The position numbers and the translations under genes are program-made. Below the pieces are notes generated by a model. That model was not told where the DNA came from. It did not search any database and was given only the letters and a program-made list of their open reading frames with translations. Shown piece after piece: positions 1 to 9,327 of a DNA stretch of 19,250 nt. Source of the DNA: Carex sylvatica (taxonomy: Eukaryota; Streptophyta; Magnoliopsida; Poales; Cyperaceae); contig CAXKVR010000567.1 of assembly GCA_964058845.1 (NCBI GenBank), forward strand, positions 1 to 19,250, written 5' to 3'. Within the stretch, counting starts at the first letter, position 1; the number at the start of each line of letters is the position of its first letter.

Positions 1-116
1 CACGCATCTTGTGCACCGAGTAAAGCCTTCATTTGTATACTCCAATTCTCATAGTTTGTCTTTGTAAGACATGGTAATGGAACTTGTCCAAGCGATGTCA
101 CGGCGGAACTTGCCAT
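1..116 (-). CDS. Ty1/copia gag N-terminus (partial, runs off window)
   Basis: Reading the minus strand from the ATG at 116-114 gives an open frame of 38 codons to the window edge. The protein starts MASSAVTSLG and contains YENWSIQMKALLG, the YxxWxxxMKALL pattern typical of the start of plant Ty1/copia gag proteins. Gag forms the particle that packages element RNA. The start is fixed by its position: the ATG directly abuts the primer binding site at 117-129, as in many copia elements. The rest of gag-pol lies outside the window, so intactness cannot be judged. Seen: the frame and motif. Known: the family pattern. Inferred: this is the 5' end of a retrotransposon running leftwards. Confidence 0.75.
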   Translation of the reverse strand, partial: MASSAVTSLGQVPLPCLTKTNYENWSIQMKALLGAQDA

Positions 117-129
117 GGCTCTGATACCA
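117..129 (-). other. Retrotransposon primer binding site (iMet tRNA type)
   Basis: The minus strand reads TGGTATCAGAGCC, the standard plant copia primer binding site, complementary to the 3' end of initiator methionine tRNA, where minus-strand cDNA synthesis starts. It sits 3 bases downstream of the LTR end and directly before the gag ATG, which fixes the element's orientation. Confidence 0.88.
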
Positions 130-132
130 CTT

Positions 133-559
133 TGTTAGATCAAAATTATAATTATTGGTGGAGAAAACACAAACTTCAACTATATTTCTTATAAGAAACA
201 AGAGTACAAGAGGCTTTCTTCTTTTTACACGGCTTGTATTTTTTATTTCACATGCACACCTTCCTACAAAAGCTAATACATCTATTTATATTACTCCTAA
301 AAATATTCTAGTCCAATTACACCTCATACAAAATATCTAGATATTTATACTCCTATTCTTATCCATTTTCTATTCATATTCTTATCCATTTTCTTACGAC
401 ATTCATGATTTCTAGAGGCTACTATATATTACAATATTACAATATAATTTGGTTTTGAACTCTAGAAGACAATTTGAATTTTTACTCTTATGTGGCACCC
501 TTCTTATTTGACTTTCTTCTTTTTTGAAGACTTCTAATAATTAAGTTTATTATTCAACA
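133..559 (-). repeat. 5' LTR of the minus-strand copia element (outer boundary tentative)
   Basis: On the minus strand the LTR should end in CTAACA at 138-133, three bases from the primer binding site. That edge is well supported. The outer edge is less certain: the minus strand at 559 begins TGTTGAATAA, giving a TG...CA pair and a 427-bp LTR, a plausible copia size. A TATA-like TATAAATAG on the minus strand (290-282) would place the transcription start near 255, leaving about 120 bases of R/U5. The second LTR and the 5-bp target duplication lie outside the window. Confidence 0.6.
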
Positions 560-837
560 AGTACTATTTCTTGTTCCGATTTACTACAAGTCGGCCCCAA
601 TTTGTTGAATCTCAGGTTTATTCACTAATTTGACTATATTATGAGCAAGGTTTTGACCCGGAAAAGTCTCGTCATATATACGAAGTCTCAATCCGGTGAA
701 AGCTCCATCATAACTACTTAATTTGAGTAAATTATTTCAAGTTTTGACAACAAATTAGTTTGACTTTTTTTACAATCGTAGAACATTATTTATAATTTCA
801 AAATCAGATTAGTACAATATATATTTGAACTTAGAAG
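560..837. other. Intergenic, no gene seen
   Basis: AT-rich DNA between the tentative LTR edge and the candidate MITE. No coding pattern, RNA gene or convincing repeat was recognised. Part of it could belong to the LTR if the 559 boundary is wrong. Confidence 0.5.
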
Positions 838-1237
838 ATGGTTTAAATGCCTCCATTATGCCTCAATTCTGGAATTTTTTAATAACAAAATTTTAAAATT
901 TATAAGCCAAAATAAAACCATTAGATAGAATCTATGTTATCTTCCCTGTATAGACATAAACAATTATCATTTTCTTTATTTTTTATATTTGAATCAATAA
1001 TTAAGTTGAATAATTAACGTCAAATAATTATTGACATTAGTTTATTAATTATGCAAGCTAGGACTTGATTAAAATAAAAAAAAGATAGTTGAAATGTCTT
1101 AATCTATTTATATTTGTGTGTGCATAGAGAAATGACGTACAACATATCTAACGACTTAGTTTTTACATTTAGCTTTTAAATTCTTACCTAAATTTTTTTT
1201 AAAATAAAAACATGATAGAGGCACTTAAACCCTCCAT
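838..1237. mobile_element. Candidate MITE, about 400 bp
   Basis: The ends form an imperfect inverted repeat. The left end (about 836-860) reads GGTTTAAATGCCTCCATTATG, and the complement of the right end (1211-1237) reads GGGTTTAAGTGCCTCTATCATG in its core. About 20 of 25 positions match and most differences are transitions. The interior is AT-rich without coding potential, and the size fits a MITE. No clean target duplication was found, so superfamily and exact ends stay open. An alternative is the remnant arms of an older element. Confidence 0.45.
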
Positions 1238-2424
1238 ATATTACATACATTAATATTAATAAAACTTATTGCCAGTTTTACCATTCATTAAATGACAAAA
1301 TCTACAACGGTGAATCCAACGGCATTAGATGGAATATCAAATTATTTTTAAGTTGTATGAAATTATAGGCAGTCAATTTATAAGAAAAATAACATGTTTA
1401 TAGTTTTTTTTTTTCTGTTGTTTATATTTTTTTTGGCATCACTTGAGGAAGCATTGTGATTGTCAATATAAGACTAGACTTCAATTTTGTCCACTTGCAA
1501 CTTGGAAGCATCTTAATTTGGATTAGACTAGAATTCAATTTTATCTAGACATATTTATTTATTGTGTTTGACAAGTCTTGCGGACATCTAACTTTCTCTT
1601 CCACCCTATTTTGAGGATTTTTAGTTGTGTTACATCGTTCACTTGTTTCTAATCTTTATTCAAAGTGAGTCTTGGAATAACTTGGGCATTCTAAAAATTG
1701 AAGATTTTTAGAAAAAATTATAAATTATTAAGTTTTTTTAAGGAAAAAAAAATGTTGTATTAAAGATTTTGTATCGAAATCTAAAAATTGAGTAACTGAG
1801 GTCAATATACCTTCTAAAATTTCCTTCCATACAAGAATAGCGAAAGCTTTTTCGTCTTCTTATTTTTATTTTTATTTTTAAGTTTTCTTTCCTTTCTTTT
1901 TTTAACATTGTAAATACACCATAAGGTTACCACTCAAAATTCTAACAAACTTTGTAACCAATTGTGGTTAATGAAAAGGGAGCCGGACTCTAATTCTTAC
2001 TAAAAAAAAAAAGGTTCCTTCCATTTAGCGTAAGAAACTTTGCACCGTGCGGTAACCGTTTCAGTTCGTGCTGAAGCTAGCTCCGGTGTGCTATTTTTCT
2101 CACTCTAGTTGAGATGCAAGTTTCCAGTTTATTCAAAATTGAAAACTTCAAAGTCACATTCAATTTGGTGGGGCCACCGATAGATATGAGAAGACTCTTA
2201 ACTTGTCAAAGTCACTGCCCCGTTTTATAAGCTATGTTAGATTCTCTGCAGACGATACATGCTGCCTAAGACAAATCTGTATACTGACTGGTTTGAACTA
2301 CCAAAAAACAAGTCTGGTCTCTTGGAGAAGAATTATTCAGCATAGCTATTTCTTCTTCTATTTACCAGAATAAAACCAAAAATCGACTACACTTGAAGCT
2401 CAGCCATGTTATTGTATAATTCAA
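1238..2424. other. Intergenic, no gene seen
   Basis: AT-rich sequence with poly-A and poly-T runs (around 1400-1425 and 1860-1900). A short direct repeat of about 20 bp built on GACTAGAMTTCAATTTT occurs near 1470-1490 and 1525-1545. No splice-supported coding frame or RNA gene was seen. Confidence 0.5.
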
Positions 2425-2620
2425 TCTAGCAAGTTTAATTTGACCAACTCAAAGCAAATTTCAGTCTGGTCAGACCTCCAATAGGATGTTTCTATACGTC
2501 ATCAATTCTAAATAATATAAATATAATTTATAGATTGATATTGTACGTTACTTGATTGGGTTGCTTCAATCCGGAAAAATCTCTATTATTTAGACGCTTG
2601 AGACCTAATAGTTTTTTGTT
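2425..2620 (+). repeat. Dispersed repeat, copy 1 (inverted partner at 11375-11600)
   Basis: This stretch matches the complement of 11375-11600. Shared blocks in the same order include TAGCAAGT, CTCCAATAGGATGT, TCTAAATAATA and GCTTCAA followed by an AAATCT-type block. The two copies are diverged with several indels. No terminal repeats or coding sequence reveal what kind of element this was; an LTR or promoter-proximal fragment of an unrecognised element is possible. Confidence 0.55.
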
Positions 2621-2690
2621 TCAATTTGAATAAAGAAAATATACAAAGTTGCCATATACTTTATGAAAAAAAATTCATTTTTATGTACCG

Positions 2691-2768
2691 ATATTATCTG
2701 CGCACCCACATAATAGGCACATATGTATTATCTGTGCACCCTTAATTTGTTTGGTGCGCAGATAATAT
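2691..2768. repeat. Perfect 16-bp inverted repeat with a third internal copy
   Basis: ATATTATCTGCGCACC at 2691-2706 is perfectly inverted at 2753-2768. The 46-base loop holds a third near-copy in direct orientation, TATTATCTGTGCACCC at about 2727-2742. Transcripts could pair in two alternative ways. It may be a worn small foldback element; no target duplication was recognised. Confidence 0.7.
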
Positions 2769-3114
2769 TTTTGTACCCTTTGTATGATCCTGATATACCT
2801 CAGCAAGCTTAATTATGTATCAAATTTATTTGGTAATGCTGGAACAAATTTCGCTCAAGGGAATCAGTGCTTGTGTGTTTTCTTGTTCCATTGACATTTG
2901 TTTATTATCTTCTTTTTTTTTATTTCTTTTGGTAAGACATTTACTTGGATTTTTGTAACAATATTGAAACGGATTGATTAGGCAAGTGTAGATACAGACC
3001 CTGGGATTTCACGGATTCTGGTTTGAATAAAGGTTAAATTAGGCATAAAAGTCAAAGTTATGGTACCAAAATATGGAAGATTCGTACTGACCATATGGTA
3101 CCTGTTATTAACAT
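2769..3114. other. Intergenic, no gene seen
   Basis: AT-rich sequence. Two GGTACC sites near 3062 and 3098 are the only local pattern noted. No coding or RNA gene evidence. Confidence 0.5.
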
Positions 3115-4075
3115 ATCATAGAATGAAAAATCAGAATCGGAATCAGGATTTGTGAATTGGTCTGAATCAGCCGATTCAGCTCGAAAAATCAAATTTTTTT
3201 GTCAGAAACTTGTTTTATACTAAAAAAATCGGAAAAAATGATAAAAATATAAATTGTCAATAATTTTTGTTTAAACAAACAATTACAATCAAATAATTCA
3301 TTAAAAAAAATATAATACAAACATTTCAATACTTGTATATAGTACAAATTACAAGGCTTATATATAAATAGAGGAGGGATAAAGTTACAACATTTTTTGA
3401 GTTACAACAAGTTACAACAAGCATTTTCTACATTTTTAAAGTCTAAATCATCGATTCAAACAGTTAGATGTGATCTCCACAATAAAATGTGGTTGGAGAC
3501 CAAATTTTACATTTTTTGAAATTTTTTTACTATTTATTAAGATGGGTATAAAATTCAATGGTCTGAATTTGACTAGTTTTTGTACCCATCTTAATAAATA
3601 GTAAAAAAATTTCAAAAAATGTAAAATTTGATCTCCAAGCACATTTTATTGTAGAGATCACATCTAACGGTTTGGATCGACGATTTGGACTTTGAAAATA
3701 TAGAAAATGCTTGTTGTAACTCAAAAAATATTGTAACTTGATCCCTTCTCCTATAAATATAGTATGTTGGGTGCTAGTTGTATCGGCATTTATTCAAGAG
3801 ATTTAGAGTTCAAAACACGTTGGGGGCAAAACATTTTTGGAGAATGTTATATGGCTGTTTCATCCGTTTCGGTGGAATTGGATCATCTCAGCCGAAATTT
3901 GACTGGAATCAAAACGTTCCGGCCAGAATTTGATTGGAATTGGGCCGTTTCAGCTGGAATATGACTGAAATTAGACCGTTTCAGCTAGAATTTGAGTCTA
4001 ACACGTAACTCGGTCATAAATCATATCTGTACCATCCGATTTCGGGCCAAAATGGCCAATATTTCATTCTATGAT
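3115..4075. mobile_element. Element with 14-bp perfect TIRs, hosting a nested MITE
   Basis: ATCATAGAATGAAA at 3115-3128 is exactly inverted at 4062-4075. The flanks TAACAT (3109-3114) and TGACAT (4076-4081) match in 5 of 6 bases and may be a worn target duplication. Without the nested MITE (3371-3751) the element is about 570 bp and has no plausible protein. Its right half carries degenerate repeats around CCGTTTCAGCTGGAAT (about 3855-3995), and the left half has related CAGAATCGGAATCAGG-type sequence. A non-autonomous DNA transposon with internal repeats is the best reading; the superfamily is uncertain. Confidence 0.6.
3371..3751. mobile_element. Foldback MITE with long inverted arms
   Basis: Almost the whole element is one imperfect palindrome. 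The left arm (3371-3548) pairs with the right arm (3583-3751), leaving a loop of about 34 bases. The arms differ by scattered substitutions and one roughly 13-bp duplication of GTTACAACAA sequence in the left arm. An 8-bp direct repeat TATAAATA flanks it (3363-3370 and 3752-3759), which fits hAT-type insertion; the repeat is low-complexity, so the exact edge may vary by a base. It lies inside the 3115-4075 element and is therefore younger. A transcript through it would form a long hairpin. Open frames inside are palindrome artefacts. Confidence 0.85.
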
Positions 4076-4315
4076 TGACATGCTTCTTTTAAACATAATT
4101 CCTGATAGTATACTTGTAGAGTGCAAATGAGGAGTTGAAGGCTGTGACCAAAGCATCAGCTATGAAAGATTAGTTCACTGAACAAATTAATTATTTATTA
4201 GATTAAATCAAGACTGAGGTGAATCAAAATACTTAGGCTGAATCCAAACCATTATGTTTTATAATTTTCGAACTCCAAATAATCAATCCAAACCATTCAA
4301 TATGATATATATATT

Positions 4316-4440
4316 GAAATGTGTTTAGAGACCAAATTTTATATTTTTTTAATTTTTTTTACTATTTATTAAGTATTTTACAAAACTGTTATTTTTCAGT
4401 GGTCTAGAATTGTTTAAAAGCAGCATTTTGTAAAATACTT
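4316..4440. repeat. Decayed relative of the foldback MITE
   Basis: Sequence from about 4318 to 4374 (GAGACCAAATTTTA followed by TTTTTTTACTATTTATTAAG) matches the left-arm core of the 3371-3751 MITE. The central GTGGTCTAGAATT corresponds to its loop. The arms here end in a perfect 15-bp inverted repeat, AAGTATTTTACAAAA at 4371-4385 and its complement at 4426-4440. Outer ends and target duplication are not recognisable. Confidence 0.65.
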
Positions 4441-4528
4441 ATATATACACGGTTCAGTTAAACAAAATCGTGTACAATTGTTTAGAATTTTACACTGTAT
4501 CACGGTACTTTTCTTACATGGATTATGG

Positions 4529-4531
4529 TGT
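4529..4531. repeat. CACTA target-site duplication, left (TGT)
   Basis: TGT directly precedes the left CACTA terminus and is repeated at 10148-10150 directly after the right terminus. Three bases is the diagnostic duplication length for CACTA elements. Confidence 0.85.
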
Positions 4532-4546
4532 CACTAGTGGAAAAAT

Positions 4547-4855
4547 AGGAATCAGGATCGGCCTATCTGGATCGGCTATATGAAACAACCGATATTAATA
4601 TCTATCTGGATCGGTTCTTTGAACAAAACCGATCATAATAGTTAATCAGATCGGTTTCTCTAAACAACTGATCCTGATAGTTGAACTATCAGAATCGGTG
4701 AACTATCAGGATCGGTTGTTTATAAAAACCGATCCAGATACTATCAGGATCGGTTTCTCTAAACAACTGATCCAGATACTATCAGGATCAGTTGTTTAGA
4801 GCAATGGATCCTGATACTATTAGGATCGGTTTTTATAAACAACCGATCCTGATAA
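4547..4855. repeat. Left subterminal repeat array of the CACTA element
   Basis: About sixteen half-sites of TATCAGGATCGGTT or its complement alternate in opposite orientations, many pairing as short palindromes with 8-10 base spacers. Variants use CTGGATCGG. In En/Spm elements such arrays bind the accessory protein and transposase; binding here is inferred. Confidence 0.85.
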
Positions 4856-4864
4856 TGCATATGA

Positions 4865-5594
4865 AAAGTTAATTCAGTCCCATTTTTGTCAGAATCTCGT
4901 TTCTCTTCCTCTATCGCCTCTCTTAATTAGCGCAGTATCTATTTCGCCCTATATTACTTCAGCTATCTCAGCTCTCTTTTCTGAGGTACATTTGATCATC
5001 TCATTTCTCAAGTTTGTTATTACTAGTAGAGCACCATTTATTGGCTTTATGATTAATTCGGTTCAAATCCTAAATCCTATATATATATACAAGAAGTGAG
5101 TTATGATCCGGCCCGCTCAAAATCTAAACCTTATAGCCTTGATTCAGCTCTTTTGTTAGTTCCACAAGATTTTAATTATAAGTTTGAATACCTAGCATCT
5201 TCTCATTTCAAGTTTTTTTTTTATATGTGGAGACTTGGATGCACATGCATATATATATATATATGCATATATACTATATATGAGCTAATATATGAGCTAC
5301 ATATGAGTTATTCTTTATATGTGGAGATTTTCTTTATAAGTTTGAATACCTCTTCTTATTTCAAGATTTGCATGCACACGCTTTTGAGTTTGCTATATAT
5401 ATGCTATATATATATATGCTATATGAGCATTTTTATTTTATTTCAAGTTGTAGGATATATATATAACATGCATGTTATGTACATCTCTTAATTATGTTCC
5501 GATCGATGGTTTAATTTTGTAGATTGGCTATTATTGAGATATTTGGTGCAGCGATATATTTTCATCTCACTCGATCCGCCATCCAAAAAAAGTT
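4865..5594 (+). other. Possible non-coding 5' exons and first intron of the transposon gene
   Basis: Pyrimidine-rich sequence after the left array ends at a possible donor, CTGAG|GTACAT (4985/4986). A possible acceptor TTTGTAG ends at 5522 and a donor GTT|GTAAGT lies at 5594/5595, outlining a small exon of about 72 bases. No protein frame runs through, so these would be 5' leader exons. Inside the putative intron, about 5240-5470 is an AT microsatellite with TATATG and ATGAGCTA repeats; the open frame there is a by-product. This structure is inference only. Confidence 0.3.
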
Positions 5595-5746
5595 GTAAGT
5601 ATAACATAGAACTCATGTTTAATTAGTTTTGTGCATTAATGTATTTTTTTTTGTAAGAGATGTATTTATATTAGCTAGGTATGTAGCTAGAGTACTGTCT
5701 TATGAGCCACAACCGCATTATTAATGCCTTTAGGTCATGATACCCG

Positions 5747-5798
5747 TTCAAAATTAATCCATTAGGGATTAATTTTGAATAGTCCCCGTTTTGGGACT
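5747..5798. repeat. Two adjacent hairpins
   Basis: TTCAAAATTAATCC (5747-5760) is perfectly inverted at 5766-5779 across a 5-base loop. Directly after it, AGTCCC (5781-5786) is inverted as GGGACT (5793-5798) across 6 bases. Two tight hairpins back to back in the leader or intron region of a transposon gene could act in RNA processing or be a small-RNA source; there is no direct evidence for either. Confidence 0.7.
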
Positions 5799-5934
5799 GC
5801 TCTTTGAATACTTTGTCTCATTTAGGATGTGGCCACATGTTAGTTGTGTTTTAGCATTTAAGAAAATTTTGGCAGAATTTCCACTTAGTTTCCCGAATGC
5901 GGATGGGTTCTGTGCTATTCTGAAATTGCTGAAA

Positions 5935-6065
5935 TCGACCAAGTATTGAGTGCGTCTGGGCTCATCCGCACTGGAATCAGTGCGTCCGCACTAGGCTCGG
6001 ACTTTTCCTCTGCGCAGTGAGTGCGACTGGGTTGATCTGCAGTGCGGGTGGCTGATCCGTACTTG
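5935..6065. repeat. GC-shifted imperfect repeat island in the CACTA element
   Basis: A sharply more GC-rich patch contains about three imperfect repeats around AGTGCGTCTGGGCTCATC and GCACT, spaced 45-55 bases apart. The surrounding transposon DNA is AT-rich. It has no convincing frame and looks like foreign or captured sequence. Confidence 0.5.
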
Positions 6066-6231
6066 AGGTATTTTTGCTATTTTGCATCATTTCCTGCATT
6101 GAAAAGCCAAATAACCGCAGTAACTTGATTTTAGGTGTATTTTAATCACTTTATATTATAAATATAAGATAATTGGTGTTATTTCATGATAAAATCTAGA
6201 TCAAATGTGTATATAATTTATGCTTATCAGA

Positions 6232-9200
6232 GATACGATGAGTTTTGCAACGGAATTTGGGATATTGGTAAGAAGGAATGTTTCTCTAAGATTTCAACGA
6301 TGGAAAGATGTTCCAGATGAGAAAAAGCAAAAAATATGAGAAATACTTAAGGTAAACAAATTTTGATACTAATTTCACAAGATTTTATTTGGTATTAACT
6401 AACGCTAAATTTTTTATTTCTATTTGTTTGTAAGGTGGACTGGGGCATAGTCGACAACAAAGAGGTGCATAAATATTATTATCAGAAAATGGCTACGTAT
6501 CACCGGAAGTGGCGAACCAAAATGACTAAAGTGTGGCGCAAGGATGAGACGCCCGATTTTGGTAAGCTCCAGATTAAAGAACAAGACTGGGAAGAATTTT
6601 GCAAGTACCGAGAGACGTAGAAATTTGATGTATGATAGTTACTATGGACCACCTACCTTATCTATAATTAATTCAGAATTCAAATTTTTTTATAATTGAG
6701 GCAAATTGTTTCTTTGTTCAAATTGTAGGATGCCAGCCAGACTGGAAAGGCGAATCAGGCCCACAACGAGTATCCGCATTTCTTAGGATCCAGAGGTTAT
6801 AATGATGAGGGTTTTGAGAGTAAACTCAGAGATGCTATGCAGATGATTACAAACGAGAAAGCATCTAGTGATCCGTCTTCCCAAGGGTCAACTAGTACTG
6901 CATTGAAACCAGAGGAGTTTGTTGATTTGTCGGTTGAGCATAGGCACGTCACAATGAAACTAGCAAGACAGAAGCTCTCAGACGAGACCAAGGAACGCTT
7001 TTATCCAGAAACATACTTACCGGTTATCAACAGAATTGTGAGTATTTAGATATTGTCATTCATTGAAACCTCAACTTTAATTTATTTTGTTATAACATTT
7101 ATGTTGTCATTTCAGGAAGAACAAGAAGCGGCTTTCAAACAAGGCCAGTTGGCCGTCGTACGATATGATGATGTTCTGGAAAAATTTCTGCCAAATCGGG
7201 AACATTCCGGGAGGGTGAGAGGAGTGGGAGGTTTGATTCCAATGACAACAACATTCGGTAAGAGCTCGATAAGGAGGAGACACACTACTACTTACTTGAG
7301 ATCCGTAAAAAAATTTGATGCGAGAGTGGATCAAAGAGTGGAGGAGAGAGTAAGAGGAATGGAGGAGAGATTGCAGCAAGAAATGAAAGAAGAAATGAAA
7401 GATGAGTTTGCAATGATGCTTCAGCAGACAATGGGCCAACAAGAAAAGACGTATAGCCCAACAGTCGTTCAGAGCAGTTGCCAGTTAGTTAAACCATATG
7501 CAAATCTTTCCGAGTTTACTGAGGTAATGCAAATTCAGATTTGAATCAGTAGGTCTATGCTTTAATTTCATACATATTTAGATTTTATTCCAGTAAATAC
7601 ATGTATTTGTACAGGAGGCAGAACTAAGCTGCAGACTCCAGGCGAATGTAGGTGGGAATACTGTTGTAGTGGCCTTAGGTACAATTCATGTTCCATTGTA
7701 CAAGGTGGAACAATTCACAGTTTGCCTATGCCGCCCGACCATGCAAGAGTAACGGTGGATGCTATTCGTGATGCAAACTTTATAGAACTCCCCTTACCTG
7801 TACCAAATGACGAGCAGTTAACCCTTGCATCGGTCTTCGACAGTTTCACTGCATGGCCGATGTCCATGATATTGACAGGTTCAGATGAGGTATATTATTA
7901 TTAAGTTCTTATACTTCTTAATTTGTATCTATATGATAGAGTTATTGTTGATTTTGGATTTTATTTTAATTTATTACGAAATTTTGCAGGAACCATGCGA
8001 AGAGGTGCAAGTTCCTGGAGATCGGAATGCAACGAGTCACATCAAGACATTTGATCATATCAATTTTGAAAAGCTGGGACGAACATTCAAACAGCTGCGT
8101 GATCAATTTTCAGAGCTAGATGGTACTCCATTCAAAATTGATCTGCCACTTGATATTTTCTGTTCAGCAGAGTCCATATATGTTTATGCAGATGATTATG
8201 CGGCCTTACTTACACCACGGGAGTGGCTCACTGGACCAGTCATTCAAATATGGATGCTGTGAGTTTAATATTCGTAATAATTGCAGAATTCAGTACTTTA
8301 ATTTAAATTTCACAAACTTGAGAACACATGTATGCCTTCTTTTTTTTAGGTATTGGCACAAATTCATCAAGGAGGATTTTCTGATGAGCAAATTGGTTTC
8401 ATGGACCCCCAGCGAACGAATGCCATCTTGCTGCATGATGACCGAGGAGGTGTTCTTCAATACATAAGAAAAACACTCCAAGAGAATTGGGACAAGATAT
8501 TGATCTTCATACCTTACCATCAGATGTTAGTGTTATATATATATTATAATTTTATTATATTTCTTTCAATTCATATAAATTATAGAATATGACATGCTAC
8601 AAACCTAACATGTAGAAATCATTGGATATTGACCTTGCTTATACCAAGAGAATGTGCATTGTATGTGTACGATTCCGATAAGAAGAGCAAAAAAATGCTA
8701 ATGATCACTGCTGTGGTCGAGGAGTAAGTGACTTTCTTAATTTTACGTTTGTTTAGAATTCTAATGATTTTATTATTATATTATTATTTTAAATATCTCT
8801 CGTAAGTACTAATTATTCAATTTGTTCATATTTCAACAGTGTCTTCACTAGGGAAATGAGTACTTCTTTAACGGTTCATAATGATTGCAAGATAATAGTT
8901 TCTATTGACATATGATTATAGGGACCTAGATGTAAAAATTTGTGAATATCTAGACATATAAACCATTGGTATGCTCATTAACATACATTTTATTTTTTTC
9001 AAACTTGTTATATAGTGCCCACAACAACCAGCCGGCTGAGAATGTGCATATTATGTCATGTTGCTCATGCAAGACATAATAAGCGAACACCTTGATTCTT
9101 TTCTGAACTTAAGGGTACATATGCATTTATATATTTTTCAAAAGTAATGATGGATTGTTGCTTCAAATATAATAAAATACAAAATTAATTGTGCATGCTC

Positions 9201-9327
9201 TTCTATCTTTTTAAAAATACAGAATGTTCCCATTAAACATAATGTACAACGCTTATGCGACTTTCAGAAAATATGGGTTAAAATTTTTTTATATGAGGTT
9301 AGGCCGAGAAGAAGTACAACATTGTAG
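6232..9327 (+). pseudogene. CACTA accessory gene: Transposase_24-like N-terminus plus Ulp1-like C-terminus, broken
   Basis: Phase-consistent splicing outlines exons 6232-6351, 6435-6629, 6729-7037, 7116-7523, 7615-7889, 7990-8258, 8350-8525, 8616-8723, possibly one near 8840, 9016-9114 and 9223-9327 (TAG stop). The first complete ATG is at 6238; exons upstream may be missing. Exons 1-4 carry motifs of plant En/Spm-type proteins annotated as Transposase_24 (EFGILVRRN, RWKDVPDEKK, HRKWRTKM, GSRGY, GRVRGVGG) and a charged coiled-coil stretch in exon 4 (about 7320-7440). Exons 5-6 resemble a domain that often follows in such proteins (recalled as DUF8039, unverified). Exon 7 onward resembles a Ulp1 cysteine protease. 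Lesions: TGA 6337-6339, TAG 6618-6620, a frameshift at about 7685-7705, a phase conflict at the 8258/8350 junction, and TGA 9037-9039. The product is probably not made. Confidence 0.8.
8350..9327 (+). pseudogene. Ulp1-like (C48) cysteine protease domain of the CACTA gene
   Basis: The exons spell the usual order of a C48 SUMO-protease-like domain. IFIPYH precedes an exon beginning NHWILTLLIP (His-Trp motif, His codon 8620-8622), followed by YVYDSD (catalytic Asp), then CPQQP (oxyanion-hole Gln) and ECAYYVM (catalytic Cys codon 9043-9045). The last motif has Ala where Gly is usual. A TGA at 9037-9039 separates CPQQPAG from ECAYY. The final exon reads on through QKIWVKIF to TAG. Such domains are common cargo in plant CACTA and Mutator-like elements; their target is not established. 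Junctions: 8525/8616 phase 2, 8723/8840 tentative, 9114/9223 phase 0. Confidence 0.75.

Noticed and set aside
3448..3724. Overlapping minus-strand frames in the foldback MITE
   Set aside because: They mirror the palindrome and are not coding.
5096..5491. 131-codon open frame in the CACTA element
   Set aside because: It is made of ATATATG-type microsatellite sequence (runs of Tyr/Ile/Cys) with no family motif or splice context.
4860..6230. Hidden TNP2 transposase exons
   Set aside because: I looked for a long splice-consistent frame or recognisable transposase motifs and found only leader-like, microsatellite and GC-island sequence.
7107..7442. Antisense 111-codon frame in the transposon gene
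   Set aside because: It is the reverse of a charged coiled-coil exon (Glu/Lys codons read as Phe/Leu/Ser) and has no motif.
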